Below, piece by piece: positions 32,065 to 39,540 of a stretch of 40,454 nt of DNA. The notes under the pieces are model-generated. The model was not told the origin of the DNA. It made no database searches and worked only from the letters and a program-made list of their open reading frames with translations. The first letter of the stretch is position 1. Every line of letters starts with the position of its first letter. The stretch is from NCBI GenBank assembly GCA_018663625.1, contig JABJPX010000076.1, positions 1-40,454 of the forward strand. Reading direction: 5' to 3'. This DNA comes from Polaribacter sp. GTDB taxonomy: Bacteria; Bacteroidota; Bacteroidia; Flavobacteriales; Flavobacteriaceae. Both the position numbers and the translations under genes were made by a program.

Positions 32065-33000
32065 TTGAAAAACTTTTATTCCAACGGAAAATTATTATTA
32101 ACAGGAGAATATCTTGTTTTAGATGGCGCAACCTCTTTGGCATTGCCAACAAAGTTTGGGCAAGATCTAACAGTGGCGCATATCGAAACACCACAATTAA
32201 TTTGGGGGAGTTTTACACACACTGGAGCCTGTTGGTTTGAAGCTATTTTCGATTTGTCAAAACTGCGTTTGGTGAGTTGTACCTTTCATTCAGATAAAGA
32301 AGGGAATGCCGATTTAATTGCGGAAACGTTATTGGAGATTTTACAAGCAGCAAAACAATTAAATCCAGATTTCCTACAAACCGAAAATGGCTTTGAAGTG
32401 AAAACCAACTTGACTTTTCCAAAAAATTGGGGTTTAGGAACTTCTTCTACATTGATCAATTCGATTGCCAATTGGGCAGAAGTAGATGCTTTTCAGTTGC
32501 TGTGGAATTCCTTTAAAGGAAGTGGTTATGATGTTGCATGTGCGCAAAACAATACGCCGATCTACTATCAAATAAAAAATAAAAAACCGGTCATTACGAC
32601 CGTTGCATTCAACCCTAGTTTTAAGGAACACTTATTTTTTGTGTATCTCAATGAAAAACAAGATTCTAAAGAAGGCATTCTCGCTTATAGAAAACAAAAA
32701 GAACAGCGAGAAATGCATCAGAACATTGAACGTGTTTCACAGATTTCAGAAGCGTTTGTAAAAGCAACTACACTTGATGTGTTCAATACTTTAATCATTG
32801 CCCATGAAAAAATTATTGGGGAAATCATTCAGATAAAACCAGTAAAAGAAAGATTGTTTCCAGATTATTTTGGAGAAGTGAAGAGTTTAGGTGCTTGGGG
32901 AGGTGATTTTGTTTTGGTGACAGGAAATGAACAAACGCCTGATTATTTTAAAAACAAAGGATTCAATACCGTTTTAAGGTATCATGAAATCATATTATAA
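32065..33000 (+). CDS. GYDIA family GHMP kinase
   Basis: A 311-aa small-molecule kinase of the GHMP superfamily, in the Bacteroidota-specific group named after the motif G-Y-D-I-A (here 'GSGYDVACAQ', which contains the likely catalytic Asp). It begins with 'FYSNGKLLLTGEYLVLDGATSLALPT', like mevalonate and phosphomevalonate kinases, and has the ATP loop 'NWGLGTSSTLINSIANWA'. A C-terminal glycine motif 'SLGAWGGDFVLVTG' closes it. The start is TTG at 32065; no ATG fits. The neighbour HMG-CoA reductase and the lack of a standard phosphomevalonate kinase make phosphomevalonate the likely substrate, but this is inference. Confidence 0.88.
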   Translation: MKNFYSNGKLLLTGEYLVLDGATSLALPTKFGQDLTVAHIETPQLIWGSFTHTGACWFEAIFDLSKLRLVSCTFHSDKEGNADLIAETLLEILQAAKQLNPDFLQTENGFEVKTNLTFPKNWGLGTSSTLINSIANWAEVDAFQLLWNSFKGSGYDVACAQNNTPIYYQIKNKKPVITTVAFNPSFKEHLFFVYLNEKQDSKEGILAYRKQKEQREMHQNIERVSQISEAFVKATTLDVFNTLIIAHEKIIGEIIQIKPVKERLFPDYFGEVKSLGAWGGDFVLVTGNEQTPDYFKNKGFNTVLRYHEIIL

Positions 33001-33007
33001 AAAATAA

Positions 33008-34219
33008 ATGAACAAAGTAATCATTATAGGAGGTGGTGCAGCAGGATATTTTACAGCAATCAACGCAAAAGAAAAGAATCCCGATTTAGACATTACCATT
33101 CTTGAGAAAGGGAAAGATGTTTTACAGAAAGTTAAAATTTCAGGAGGAGGACGTTGTAATGTAACACATGCTTGTTTTGAACCTAAAGAATTGGTGGAGT
33201 TTTACCCAAGAGGGGGAAAAGAGTTGTTAGGACCTTTTCACCAATTTATGACAGGAGATACTTTTGAATGGTTTGACGATCGTGGCGTTCCGCTAAAAAT
33301 TGAGGATGACAATCGGGTGTTTCCAGAAGCAAATACCAGTCAGGCAATTATCGATTGTTTTCAAAAAGCTGTTGACAACTTAGGAATTAAAGTGTTGACA
33401 AACCATGGCGTAAATTCCATTGATCAACAAGATAACAGCTGGGTTGTAAACACAAAACAACAAAAATTTGAAGCTGATAAAGTGGTCATTGCAGCAGGAA
33501 GTTCTAAAAAAGTTTGGGAACTTTGCGAAACCTTAGATCATCGTGTTGTAAATCCCGTTCCGTCTTTGTTCACCTTTAATATTAAGGACAAAAGATTGAC
33601 GGATTTGTTGGGTATTTCGGTACCCAATGCAACCGTTAAGATTCAAGGAACAAAATTAGAAGCCTCTGGGCCTTTATTAATTACCCATTGGGGAATGAGT
33701 GGTCCTGCAGTTTTAAAATTATCTGCTTTTGGAGCGCGAATTTTAGCAGACAAAAACTATCAGTATAATATTGAAGTCAACTGGCTTTCCAGACCAACCG
33801 ATAAAATACTGAACGTATTATTGAATTTAAAAAAGAAAGAACCCCGAAAAACAGTGTCTTTAAAGTCCCCATTTTCAGAGATTTCTAAAAGATTATGGGA
33901 GCGTTTTGTAACATTTTCAGGCATTCAGCCTACTCAAAATTGGGCAGATTTAAACAGTCGACAATTGGAAGATTTGGCAAATCAATTGACCCATGGATAT
34001 TATAACGCAAATGGTAGAACTACCTTTAAAGATGAATTTGTGACTGCTGGAGGTGTCGATTTAAAAGAAATTAATTTCAAACGTTTTGAAAGCAAACATC
34101 ATAAAAATCTCTTTTTTGTTGGGGAAGTGTTAAATATTGATGCCGTAACAGGTGGATTTAACTTTCAGAATGCTTGGTCAGGGGGGTATATTTGTGCAAA
34201 AGCATTGGCAGAAAAATAA
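33008..34219 (+). CDS. HI0933-family FAD-dependent oxidoreductase
   Basis: The 403-aa flavoprotein belongs to the HI0933/YhiN family (BaiN-like; also annotated as aminoacetone oxidase family). The FAD-binding Rossmann motif 'VIIIGGGAAGYFTAINA' is at residues 4-20, followed by 'KVKISGGGRCNVTHAC', 'DDNRVFPEANTSQAIIDCF', 'VVIAAGSSKKVWELCETLDH' and the end motif 'FVGEVLNIDAVTGGFNFQNAWSGG' (shown in family form). A substrate for these proteins is not settled. It begins 7 bases after the GYDIA kinase stop, so it is in the mvaA operon, but I know of no functional tie to isoprenoids. Confidence 0.9.
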   Translation: MNKVIIIGGGAAGYFTAINAKEKNPDLDITILEKGKDVLQKVKISGGGRCNVTHACFEPKELVEFYPRGGKELLGPFHQFMTGDTFEWFDDRGVPLKIEDDNRVFPEANTSQAIIDCFQKAVDNLGIKVLTNHGVNSIDQQDNSWVVNTKQQKFEADKVVIAAGSSKKVWELCETLDHRVVNPVPSLFTFNIKDKRLTDLLGISVPNATVKIQGTKLEASGPLLITHWGMSGPAVLKLSAFGARILADKNYQYNIEVNWLSRPTDKILNVLLNLKKKEPRKTVSLKSPFSEISKRLWERFVTFSGIQPTQNWADLNSRQLEDLANQLTHGYYNANGRTTFKDEFVTAGGVDLKEINFKRFESKHHKNLFFVGEVLNIDAVTGGFNFQNAWSGGYICAKALAEK

Positions 34220-34228
34220 AATAAAAGT

Positions 34229-34783
34229 ATGGCATTAACACGATCCAATCAATTTTTAACAGGAACAAAAGCGCCTGATTTTACCCTACTAAATACGGTG
34301 GATGACACCCATGTTTCGTTATCAGCGCTTAAAGGTGCAAACGGAACGGTCATTTTCTTTATTTGCAATCATTGTCCGTTTGTGATTCATATCAATGCTG
34401 AATTGGTAAAAATAGCCAATGAGTATCAAGAAAAAGGAATTGGTTTTGTCGCAATTAGTTCCAATGAAATAGAGAATTATCCGCAAGACGGTCCCAAGCA
34501 GATGAAGGCAGTTGCCGAAAAGGAACACTATCCTTTTCCGTATTTGTTTGATGAAACACAGGAAATAGCAAAAGCCTATGACGCAGCTTGTACCCCCGAT
34601 TTTTATGTTTTTGATGCCGATTTAAAATCGGTATATCACGGACAATTAGATGCTTCTCGGCCTGGGAACGGGATTCCTGTTTCAGGAATCGATCTTCGGA
34701 ATGCCATTGAAAATACAATTGCTAGTAAACCTGTATTGGAAAATCAAAAACCAAGTATGGGCTGTGGAATTAAGTGGCGATAG
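34229..34783 (+). CDS. Thioredoxin-fold (AhpC/TSA-type) protein with CNHC motif
   Basis: A 184-aa cytoplasmic protein of the redoxin family, without a signal peptide. After 'GTKAPDFTLLNTVDD' the redox site is Cys46-Asn-His-Cys49 in 'IFFICNHCPFVIHI', the variant CxxC typical of a well-spread family of uncharacterised thioredoxin-like proteins. The cis-Pro region 'DAACTPDFYVFDADLK' and the conserved end 'KPSMGCGIKWR' also match. It probably reduces a disulfide or peroxide; the target is unknown. It starts 9 bases after the flavoprotein gene and ends the run from 30764. Confidence 0.9.
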   Translation: MALTRSNQFLTGTKAPDFTLLNTVDDTHVSLSALKGANGTVIFFICNHCPFVIHINAELVKIANEYQEKGIGFVAISSNEIENYPQDGPKQMKAVAEKEHYPFPYLFDETQEIAKAYDAACTPDFYVFDADLKSVYHGQLDASRPGNGIPVSGIDLRNAIENTIASKPVLENQKPSMGCGIKWR

Positions 34784-34822
34784 ATTCCAGGTTTAAAATT
34801 TGAAAATGTATTGGTGAAACCT

Positions 34823-35229
34823 CTAAAGCGCGGTTAAGAGTTTTTTTAGTTTATTTTTATCCAGTGGTTTGCAAATATAATTAGAGACAATTTTATAACG
34901 AGCTGTTTTTTCTTTGTTTTCTTCAAAGTTCTCCGAAGTGAGTATGAATATCTTAGTAGCTGAATTTTTTGAAAATTTGGTTTTTGGGTATTCTTCTAAA
35001 AACGACCATCCATTTCGGGCATATTAATGTCTAATAAAATAATGTCTGGTGATGGGTGTTTTCCATCATCACCATCATTTAGTTTATTTAGATAATCTAA
35101 GGCCATTTTGGCACCTTCAAAGGAAATGACTTTTGCTGTAGGCTGAATTTTTAGAATAACTTTTTGATTGTAAAAGTTTGCAATTAGATCATCGTCTATT
35201 AGTAGAATTATAGTTTCGATCGCATTCAT
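34823..35229 (-). pseudogene. Single-domain response regulator, frameshifted
   Basis: The first 77 codons encode the start of a two-component receiver domain: acidic pocket 'IDDD' (Asp12, Asp13) and phospho-acceptor Asp in 'DIILLDINMPEMDG'. A stop at 34996-34998 ends it right after the acceptor loop. One missing T in the run TTTTT (plus strand A 34998-35002) is enough to restore the rest in the next frame: 'FLEEYPKTKFSKNSATK', 'IFILTSENFEENKEKTARY' and 'ICKPLDKNKLKKLL', including the Thr/Ser and Lys of the receiver fold, to a TAG at 34823-34825. Intact length would be about 135 aa. The gene is either recently broken or hit by a base-call error. No sensor kinase is adjacent. Confidence 0.82.
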
Positions 35230-35491
35230 AGTATAATTTTGTTTAAAAAATTAAATACTTTTTAAATCCATTTTTGAAATTTTTTCTAAATTTTCTTGAT
35301 AAAAGCTCATTCTTTTTAATAAGCCATCGAAACAGGTAATGATTTTATTTTCAATTGCTTACGCATCAAAAGTAAGGGTTTTGTAGTTCAAATGAATAAT
35401 TAAATGAAGTGTATTGTTTTTTTTATTTGAAAACCAGAACGTTTTTCTTTATAATAAAGGGGTTACGGTGTATTTTAAAACTTGAGGAATT
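35230..35491. other. Spacer with a possible short remnant
   Basis: The 262 bases between the response regulator start and the 77-aa gene hold no clear gene. On the minus strand 35251-35358 reads as 35 protein-like residues ('AIENKIITCFDGLLKRMSFY', then 'QENLEKISKMDLKSI') that end at TAA and are preceded by an in-frame stop; it might be the end of a lost upstream gene. I cannot name a family. Confidence 0.2.
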
Positions 35492-35725
35492 TTACCCAAT
35501 TTCTCCGCGATGGGGTTTTAGGGCATCTCTGTAAGTTTTCATATCTGTTTCGGCTACAGTAATAAATGCTGCAACGAGCATTGGGTTTTTCTCTTGCACG
35601 CCAATTTCATGAAAAGTAAGTTTCTCGATTTCGGCAAATTCTTTTAAATGAACGGTATGATGTTTGGCGGTTGCTGCAGCATCTTCGCCTCTAAAGTCCC
35701 ACAATAATTTTATTCTTCTACTCAA
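35492..35725 (-). CDS. Small conserved protein of unknown function, 77 aa
   Basis: A 77-aa soluble protein that I recall as a common companion in flavobacteria but which has no named function. It has the blocks 'RRIKLLWDFRGEDAAATAKHH', 'FAEIEKLTFHEIGVQEKNP', 'LVAAFITVAETDMKTYRDAL' and a terminal 'KPHRGEIG'; the two His and the beta-alpha-beta look suggest a small ferredoxin-like fold (inference). The start is TTG at 35725, 12 bases after the thiamine pyrophosphokinase stop, and no ATG fits before the conserved RRIKL block. It is very likely co-transcribed with that gene. Confidence 0.75.
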   Translation of the reverse strand: MSRRIKLLWDFRGEDAAATAKHHTVHLKEFAEIEKLTFHEIGVQEKNPMLVAAFITVAETDMKTYRDALKPHRGEIG

Positions 35726-35737
35726 AACCGATTGTAT

Positions 35738-36343
35738 TTAATGTTGGATAAAAATAAGCAATTCACCGGTTTCAAAAGAGATATCGACTTCTTTTTTGAT
35801 GGCTTTGTTTCGAGTGCCAATTTTTGTACCAAAAGTTAAGGTTTCATTCAGCAAAGGATAGAGGAGCCCATGAGTAGTAATATTGGTTGCCGTTGGAAAG
35901 GGGAGTAGTGATATTGTTTTGTTTAAACAATTAGAGAGATGTATTTCTTTGTTGCCAAAAAAATACTGCCCATGGTCATCAAAAAAAGTGATGTTTAGTT
36001 TTTTTTGCCATTGCAAAGCGCTGTGTAAATTTCCTAAAAAATGGTCTTGTTCTTTTCCACTTGCGCCGTAAACATGAATGTTTTTGTATTCTCTATCCCA
36101 TAAAATTTGGAGTATTTTGTCAAAATCGGTAAAATTTTGATCGGGAGTAGGAACCGTTTCAATACCTTCTGGAAGGAGAGTCAAAGAATCAAAATCCCCA
36201 CTAATAAAATGAGGTTGAATCTGATTTTCTCTCAAGTACTCATAGGCACCGTCTGTGGCACAAATGACCTCATATTTTGAGGTGTCTGGCAATTTCGTTG
36301 GTTTCTCACCATTCAAGAGTAAAAAAACATTGGATGTATTCAT
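35738..36343 (-). CDS. thiN: Thiamine pyrophosphokinase
   Basis: The enzyme moves a diphosphate from ATP to thiamine, making thiamine diphosphate in one step. Markers are 'VICATDGAYEYLRENQIQPHFISGDFDS' (in part; GDFDS at 49-53), 'PDQNFTDFDKIL' at 67-78, the ATP/thiamine loop 'VYGASGKEQDHFLGNLHSAL' and the C-terminal thiamine-binding domain 'ISLLPFPTATNITTHGLLYPL'. Length (201 aa) is normal. A TATTTTTG box lies directly before the ATG and would give a leaderless message. It is divergent from the mvaD gene. Confidence 0.92.
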   Translation of the reverse strand: MNTSNVFLLLNGEKPTKLPDTSKYEVICATDGAYEYLRENQIQPHFISGDFDSLTLLPEGIETVPTPDQNFTDFDKILQILWDREYKNIHVYGASGKEQDHFLGNLHSALQWQKKLNITFFDDHGQYFFGNKEIHLSNCLNKTISLLPFPTATNITTHGLLYPLLNETLTFGTKIGTRNKAIKKEVDISFETGELLIFIQH

Positions 36344-36348
36344 GGTTG

Positions 36349-36356
36349 CAAAAATA
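36349..36356 (-). promoter_or_regulatory. Possible -7 box for thiN
   Basis: On the minus strand this reads TATTTTTG, a TAnnTTTG match ending only 5 bases before the thiN ATG, so the transcript would start at or next to the start codon. No -33 TTG is evident. Confidence 0.3.
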
Positions 36357-36393
36357 CCTAAAACACGGTGAAACTATTTAGTAGAAATAGTTT

Positions 36394-36401
36394 TATCTTT
36401 G
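36394..36401 (+). promoter_or_regulatory. Probable -7 box for mvaD, deciding its start
   Basis: TATCTTTG matches TAnnTTTG and lies 17 bases before the TTG start at 36419. Because it lies inside the longer reading frame from GTG 36368, it favours the downstream start. Confidence 0.4.
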
Positions 36402-36418
36402 ACACAAATACGACACAT

Positions 36419-37498
36419 TTGAATACAGCACAATTTATTTCCGAATCTTCTTTGGAAAAGATCGAAAAAGCAAGTTTTACTTGGCAGACCCCCAGTAATA
36501 TTGCATTGATAAAGTATTGGGGAAAAAGCAATCCGCAAATCCCTAAAAATGCTTCCATAAGTTTTACGCTAAACAATTGTCATACCAAGACAACCATCGA
36601 TTTTTTGAAGAAAGAAAAGTCAATGGAAGCCGAATTTAAATTGTTTTTTGAAGGGAAAGAGAAAGCAGAATTTAAGCCTAAAATTGCCGAATTTTTCAAA
36701 AGAATTCAACAGTATTGTCCCTATGTACTGGAATATGATATGACCATACATTCGGAGAATTCGTTTCCACATAGTAGTGGAATTGCTTCCTCTGCAAGTG
36801 GTTTAAGTGCCATTGCCATGTGTTTAATAAGTTTAGAAGCGGCTTTAAATCCAGGTTTAACTCAGGAGTTCATCAATAAAAAAGCGTCTTTTTTAGCACG
36901 ATTGGGTTCTGGAAGTGCCAGCAGAAGTATTGAAGGGCCTTTAGTGGTTTGGGGAGCACATCCAGAAATTGAAGGAAGTTCAGATTTGTTTGGAGTACCA
37001 TTTCCATACAAAGTACACCCAAATTTCAACAATTATAAAGATGCTATTTTATTAGTAGACAAAGGAGAAAAACAAGTTTCGAGTACGATTGGGCATAATT
37101 TAATGATCGATCATGCCTATGCTGAAAACCGTTTTAAGCAGGCCAATGAGAACTTGTCTCAAATGGCAGACATTCTTCAGAGTGGCGACTTGAAAGCTTT
37201 TGTTAGTTTGGTAGAAAGTGAAGCTTTGACGTTGCATGCGATGATGTTGACAAGCATACCATATTTTATTTTAATGAAACCAAACACGCTTGAAGTAATT
37301 CAGAAAGTTTGGCAATACCGTCAAGAGAATAACAGCAACCTATGTTTTACTTTAGATGCGGGTGCCAATGTGCATTTGTTATATCCAGAAAGTGAGGAAG
37401 CACCCGTAAATCATTTTATAGAAAATACGTTATCTCCATTTTGTGAGAAAAAGCAATATATTTATGATCATGTTGGTGCTGGCGCAAAACAAGTGTAA
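36419..37498 (+). CDS. mvaD: Diphosphomevalonate decarboxylase
   Basis: This GHMP-family enzyme turns diphosphomevalonate into isopentenyl diphosphate. The substrate-binding N-terminus 'APSNIA' type motif appears as 'TPSNIALIKYWGK', the ATP loop is 'SSGIASSASGLSAIAM', 'GSGSASRSIEGPLVVWG' carries the conserved Ser/Arg, and the catalytic Asp is in 'CFTLDAGANVHLLYP'. Since the Lys of IKYWGK and this Asp are both kept, it should be a true diphosphomevalonate decarboxylase rather than a phosphomevalonate variant. The frame is open back to GTG 36368, but TTG 36419 gives the family's usual N-terminus (MNTAQFI) and lies after a -7 box. The product is 359 aa. Confidence 0.92.
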   Translation: MNTAQFISESSLEKIEKASFTWQTPSNIALIKYWGKSNPQIPKNASISFTLNNCHTKTTIDFLKKEKSMEAEFKLFFEGKEKAEFKPKIAEFFKRIQQYCPYVLEYDMTIHSENSFPHSSGIASSASGLSAIAMCLISLEAALNPGLTQEFINKKASFLARLGSGSASRSIEGPLVVWGAHPEIEGSSDLFGVPFPYKVHPNFNNYKDAILLVDKGEKQVSSTIGHNLMIDHAYAENRFKQANENLSQMADILQSGDLKAFVSLVESEALTLHAMMLTSIPYFILMKPNTLEVIQKVWQYRQENNSNLCFTLDAGANVHLLYPESEEAPVNHFIENTLSPFCEKKQYIYDHVGAGAKQV

Positions 37499-37593
37499 AT
37501 TGCTGAAGTCAGAGCTTAAAAAAAATAGAGAAATTATAAAAAAGTACATATAAATAAGGCGTTTTTCAAAAGATTTTTACAACAATTGGAAGG

Positions 37594-37626
37594 TTGTTTT
37601 CATTCATTTATTTATTTGTATTTTTG
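37594..37626 (+). promoter_or_regulatory. Bacteroidota-type promoter of the mvk-ubiA unit
   Basis: TTG at 37594-37596 and TATTTTTG at 37619-37626 are separated by 22 bases, at the long end of the accepted range. The mevalonate kinase ATG is 17 bases further on. Confidence 0.45.
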
Positions 37627-37643
37627 TCATATTAAAGTCAGTT

Positions 37644-38573
37644 ATGAAAGGACCCTTATTTTATGCTAAAATCTTACTCTTTGGAGAATATGGAATCATT
37701 AAAGATTCCAAAGGTTTAGCAATTCCCTTTAATGCTTACCGAGGTGCTTTAAAAACACCTTCGATTCCAGTAACGGAAGTTGCCAAAAAATCAAATGAAA
37801 ATTTAGCGGGATTGTATTCCTATTTACGGGCACTAGAGACCGATTTGGTTGCGTTTAATTTCGCTGCTCTAAAATCGGATATTGATGCTGGTATGTATTT
37901 TGATTCTTCAATTCCTCAAGGATATGGTGTTGGGAGTTCTGGTGCCTTAGTAGCCTCCATTTACGACCAATATGCAGCGGATAAGATTACGGTTTTAGAA
38001 AACTTAACCCGAGATAAATTGTTGAAATTAAAGCAGATTTTTGCTTTAATGGAGTCTTTTTTTCATGGAAAGAGTTCTGGTTTAGATCCTTTGAATTCGT
38101 ATTTAAGTTTACCGATTTTAATCAATTCAAAAACACACATCGAGCCCGCAGGCATTCCTTCGCAAAAGCAAGGGAAAGGTGCTGTTTTCTTATTGGATTC
38201 TGAGCAAGTTGGCGAAACGGCTCCGATGGTAAACATCTTTATGAATAAGATGAAGAATGATGGTTTTCGGAAAATGATTAGTGAAGAGTTTGCAACCACA
38301 ACAGATGCTTGTATTGATGATTTCTTAGGCGGCAATGTAAAATCGTTGTTTGGCAATGTAAAATCGCTCTCTAAGCTAGTTTTAAAGAATTTTAAACCCA
38401 TGATTCCTTCTGCTTTTCATCAAGTGTGGGAACAAGGACTTCGTACCAATGAATACTACTTAAAATTGTGTGGTTCTGGAGGCGGAGGTTATATTTTAGG
38501 CTTTACAGAAGATTATGAAAAAGCGCAAAAAAGTTTAGAAAAATACAAACTAGAGTTGGTGTACCGTTTCTAA
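37644..38573 (+). CDS. mvk: Mevalonate kinase (GHMP family)
   Basis: The 309-aa protein phosphorylates mevalonate at C5. Evidence: 'FYAKILLFGEYGIIKDSKGLAIPF' at the start, the ATP loop 'PQGYGVGSSGALVASIYD' at 91-108, and 'FFHGKSSGLDPLNSYLS' with the catalytic Asp148. The GHMP third motif is 'KLCGSGGGGYILGF' near the C-terminus. It is a diverged, Bacteroidota-type mevalonate kinase. A 15-base direct repeat with 21-base period (38331 and 38352) makes the peptide GNVKSLF-GNVKSLS within its C-terminal domain. It is followed by the UbiA gene after 10 bases, downstream of mvaD in the same direction. Confidence 0.92.
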   Translation: MKGPLFYAKILLFGEYGIIKDSKGLAIPFNAYRGALKTPSIPVTEVAKKSNENLAGLYSYLRALETDLVAFNFAALKSDIDAGMYFDSSIPQGYGVGSSGALVASIYDQYAADKITVLENLTRDKLLKLKQIFALMESFFHGKSSGLDPLNSYLSLPILINSKTHIEPAGIPSQKQGKGAVFLLDSEQVGETAPMVNIFMNKMKNDGFRKMISEEFATTTDACIDDFLGGNVKSLFGNVKSLSKLVLKNFKPMIPSAFHQVWEQGLRTNEYYLKLCGSGGGGYILGFTEDYEKAQKSLEKYKLELVYRF

Positions 38574-38583
38574 AAACTACTTT

Positions 38584-39501
38584 ATGGATGCGCTTAAAGT
38601 AAAAAAAGTAATTTATAAATTTTTAAGTTTGTTCTCTGTAGTAAGAGGATATAACATCTTAACTTTAGTAGCGGCTCAATACTTAGCAGCCATTTTTATT
38701 TTCTCTCCAAACAAATCGTTGCGAACCGTTCTTTTTGATGTCGATTTATTACTCATTATTATTGCCACCGTTTGTGTGGTTGCAGCTGGGTATATTATCA
38801 ATAATTTTTACGATGCGAAAATGGACCTGATCAATCGGCCTGTAAAATCGACTTTGGATAATTTTGTAAAGCAAGAAACCATTCTGAAATTGTATTTCCT
38901 TTTGAATTTTCTGGGTTTTGTTTTTGGCTTTTTAATTTCCTGGAGGGCAGCATTGTTTTTTGCCGTGTATATTTTTTCAATTTGGTGCTATTCCCACAAA
39001 CTAAAGAAGTTTGCTTTTATGGGATTGATTTCTGCATCAATGCTTACCATACTTCCTTTCTTTGCGGTGTTTATCTATTTTAAAAACTTTTCTAAAGTGA
39101 TTTTTGTACAAGCCATATTTTTGTTTTTGGTCATAATGGTTCGAGAATTGATTAAAGATTTAGAAAACATAAAAGGAGCTGTCGCAAACAATTATACCAC
39201 ATTTCCAGTGGTTTATGGAGAGCGAAAGACAAAGCAATTGTCACTCTTTTTATTACTTTCAACCTTACTTCCTGTGGGTGTTTTGTTACGATATCCTGCC
39301 ATAGGACTTATGCGTTACTATTTCTATTTTGCAGCGGTTTCCTTCTTTTTTATTGGATTTTATTTGTGGAAATCTTCTCATAAAAACCATTATAGAATCT
39401 TACACAATTACCTGAAAATATTGCTGTTTATCGGTGTTTTTTGTTTGATTTTTATGGATCCGTCTTTAATTATTGAAAAAGTAATTGAGAGATTGTATTA
39501 A
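38584..39501 (+). CDS. UbiA-family prenyltransferase (GGGP geranylgeranyltransferase-like)
   Basis: An integral membrane prenyltransferase of 305 aa with about nine spans. The first Asp-rich motif, which binds the prenyl diphosphate through Mg, is 'INNFYDAKMDLINRPVKS' (Asp77, Asp81; Asn74 in place of the usual Asp). The second is 'VRELIKDLENIKGA' (Asp192, Glu194), where many relatives have Asp at the position of Ala199. Automatic annotation commonly names this clade geranylgeranylglycerol-phosphate geranylgeranyltransferase, an archaeal ether-lipid enzyme, but its acceptor in flavobacteria is not known to me; a quinone precursor is another choice. Its place directly after mevalonate kinase links it to isoprenoid supply. 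Confidence 0.85.
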   Translation: MDALKVKKVIYKFLSLFSVVRGYNILTLVAAQYLAAIFIFSPNKSLRTVLFDVDLLLIIIATVCVVAAGYIINNFYDAKMDLINRPVKSTLDNFVKQETILKLYFLLNFLGFVFGFLISWRAALFFAVYIFSIWCYSHKLKKFAFMGLISASMLTILPFFAVFIYFKNFSKVIFVQAIFLFLVIMVRELIKDLENIKGAVANNYTTFPVVYGERKTKQLSLFLLLSTLLPVGVLLRYPAIGLMRYYFYFAAVSFFFIGFYLWKSSHKNHYRILHNYLKILLFIGVFCLIFMDPSLIIEKVIERLY

Positions 39502-39524
39502 GATCTTCAATTTGAGTACCTTTG
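39493..39524 (+). promoter_or_regulatory. Bacteroidota-type promoter of rluB
   Basis: TTG at 39493-39495 and TACCTTTG at 39517-39524 are 21 bases apart. The first box overlaps the last codons of the prenyltransferase gene, and the rluB start follows 16 bases after the second. Confidence 0.55.
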
Positions 39525-39540
39525 CAAAAATTTTTAATAA

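Noticed and set aside
34821..34848. CTCTAA...TTAAGAG followed by T-run as a terminator for the thioredoxin-fold gene
   Set aside because: The stem needs a bulge and is only about 6 bp of weak pairing, and it overlaps the end of the restored response regulator; not convincing.
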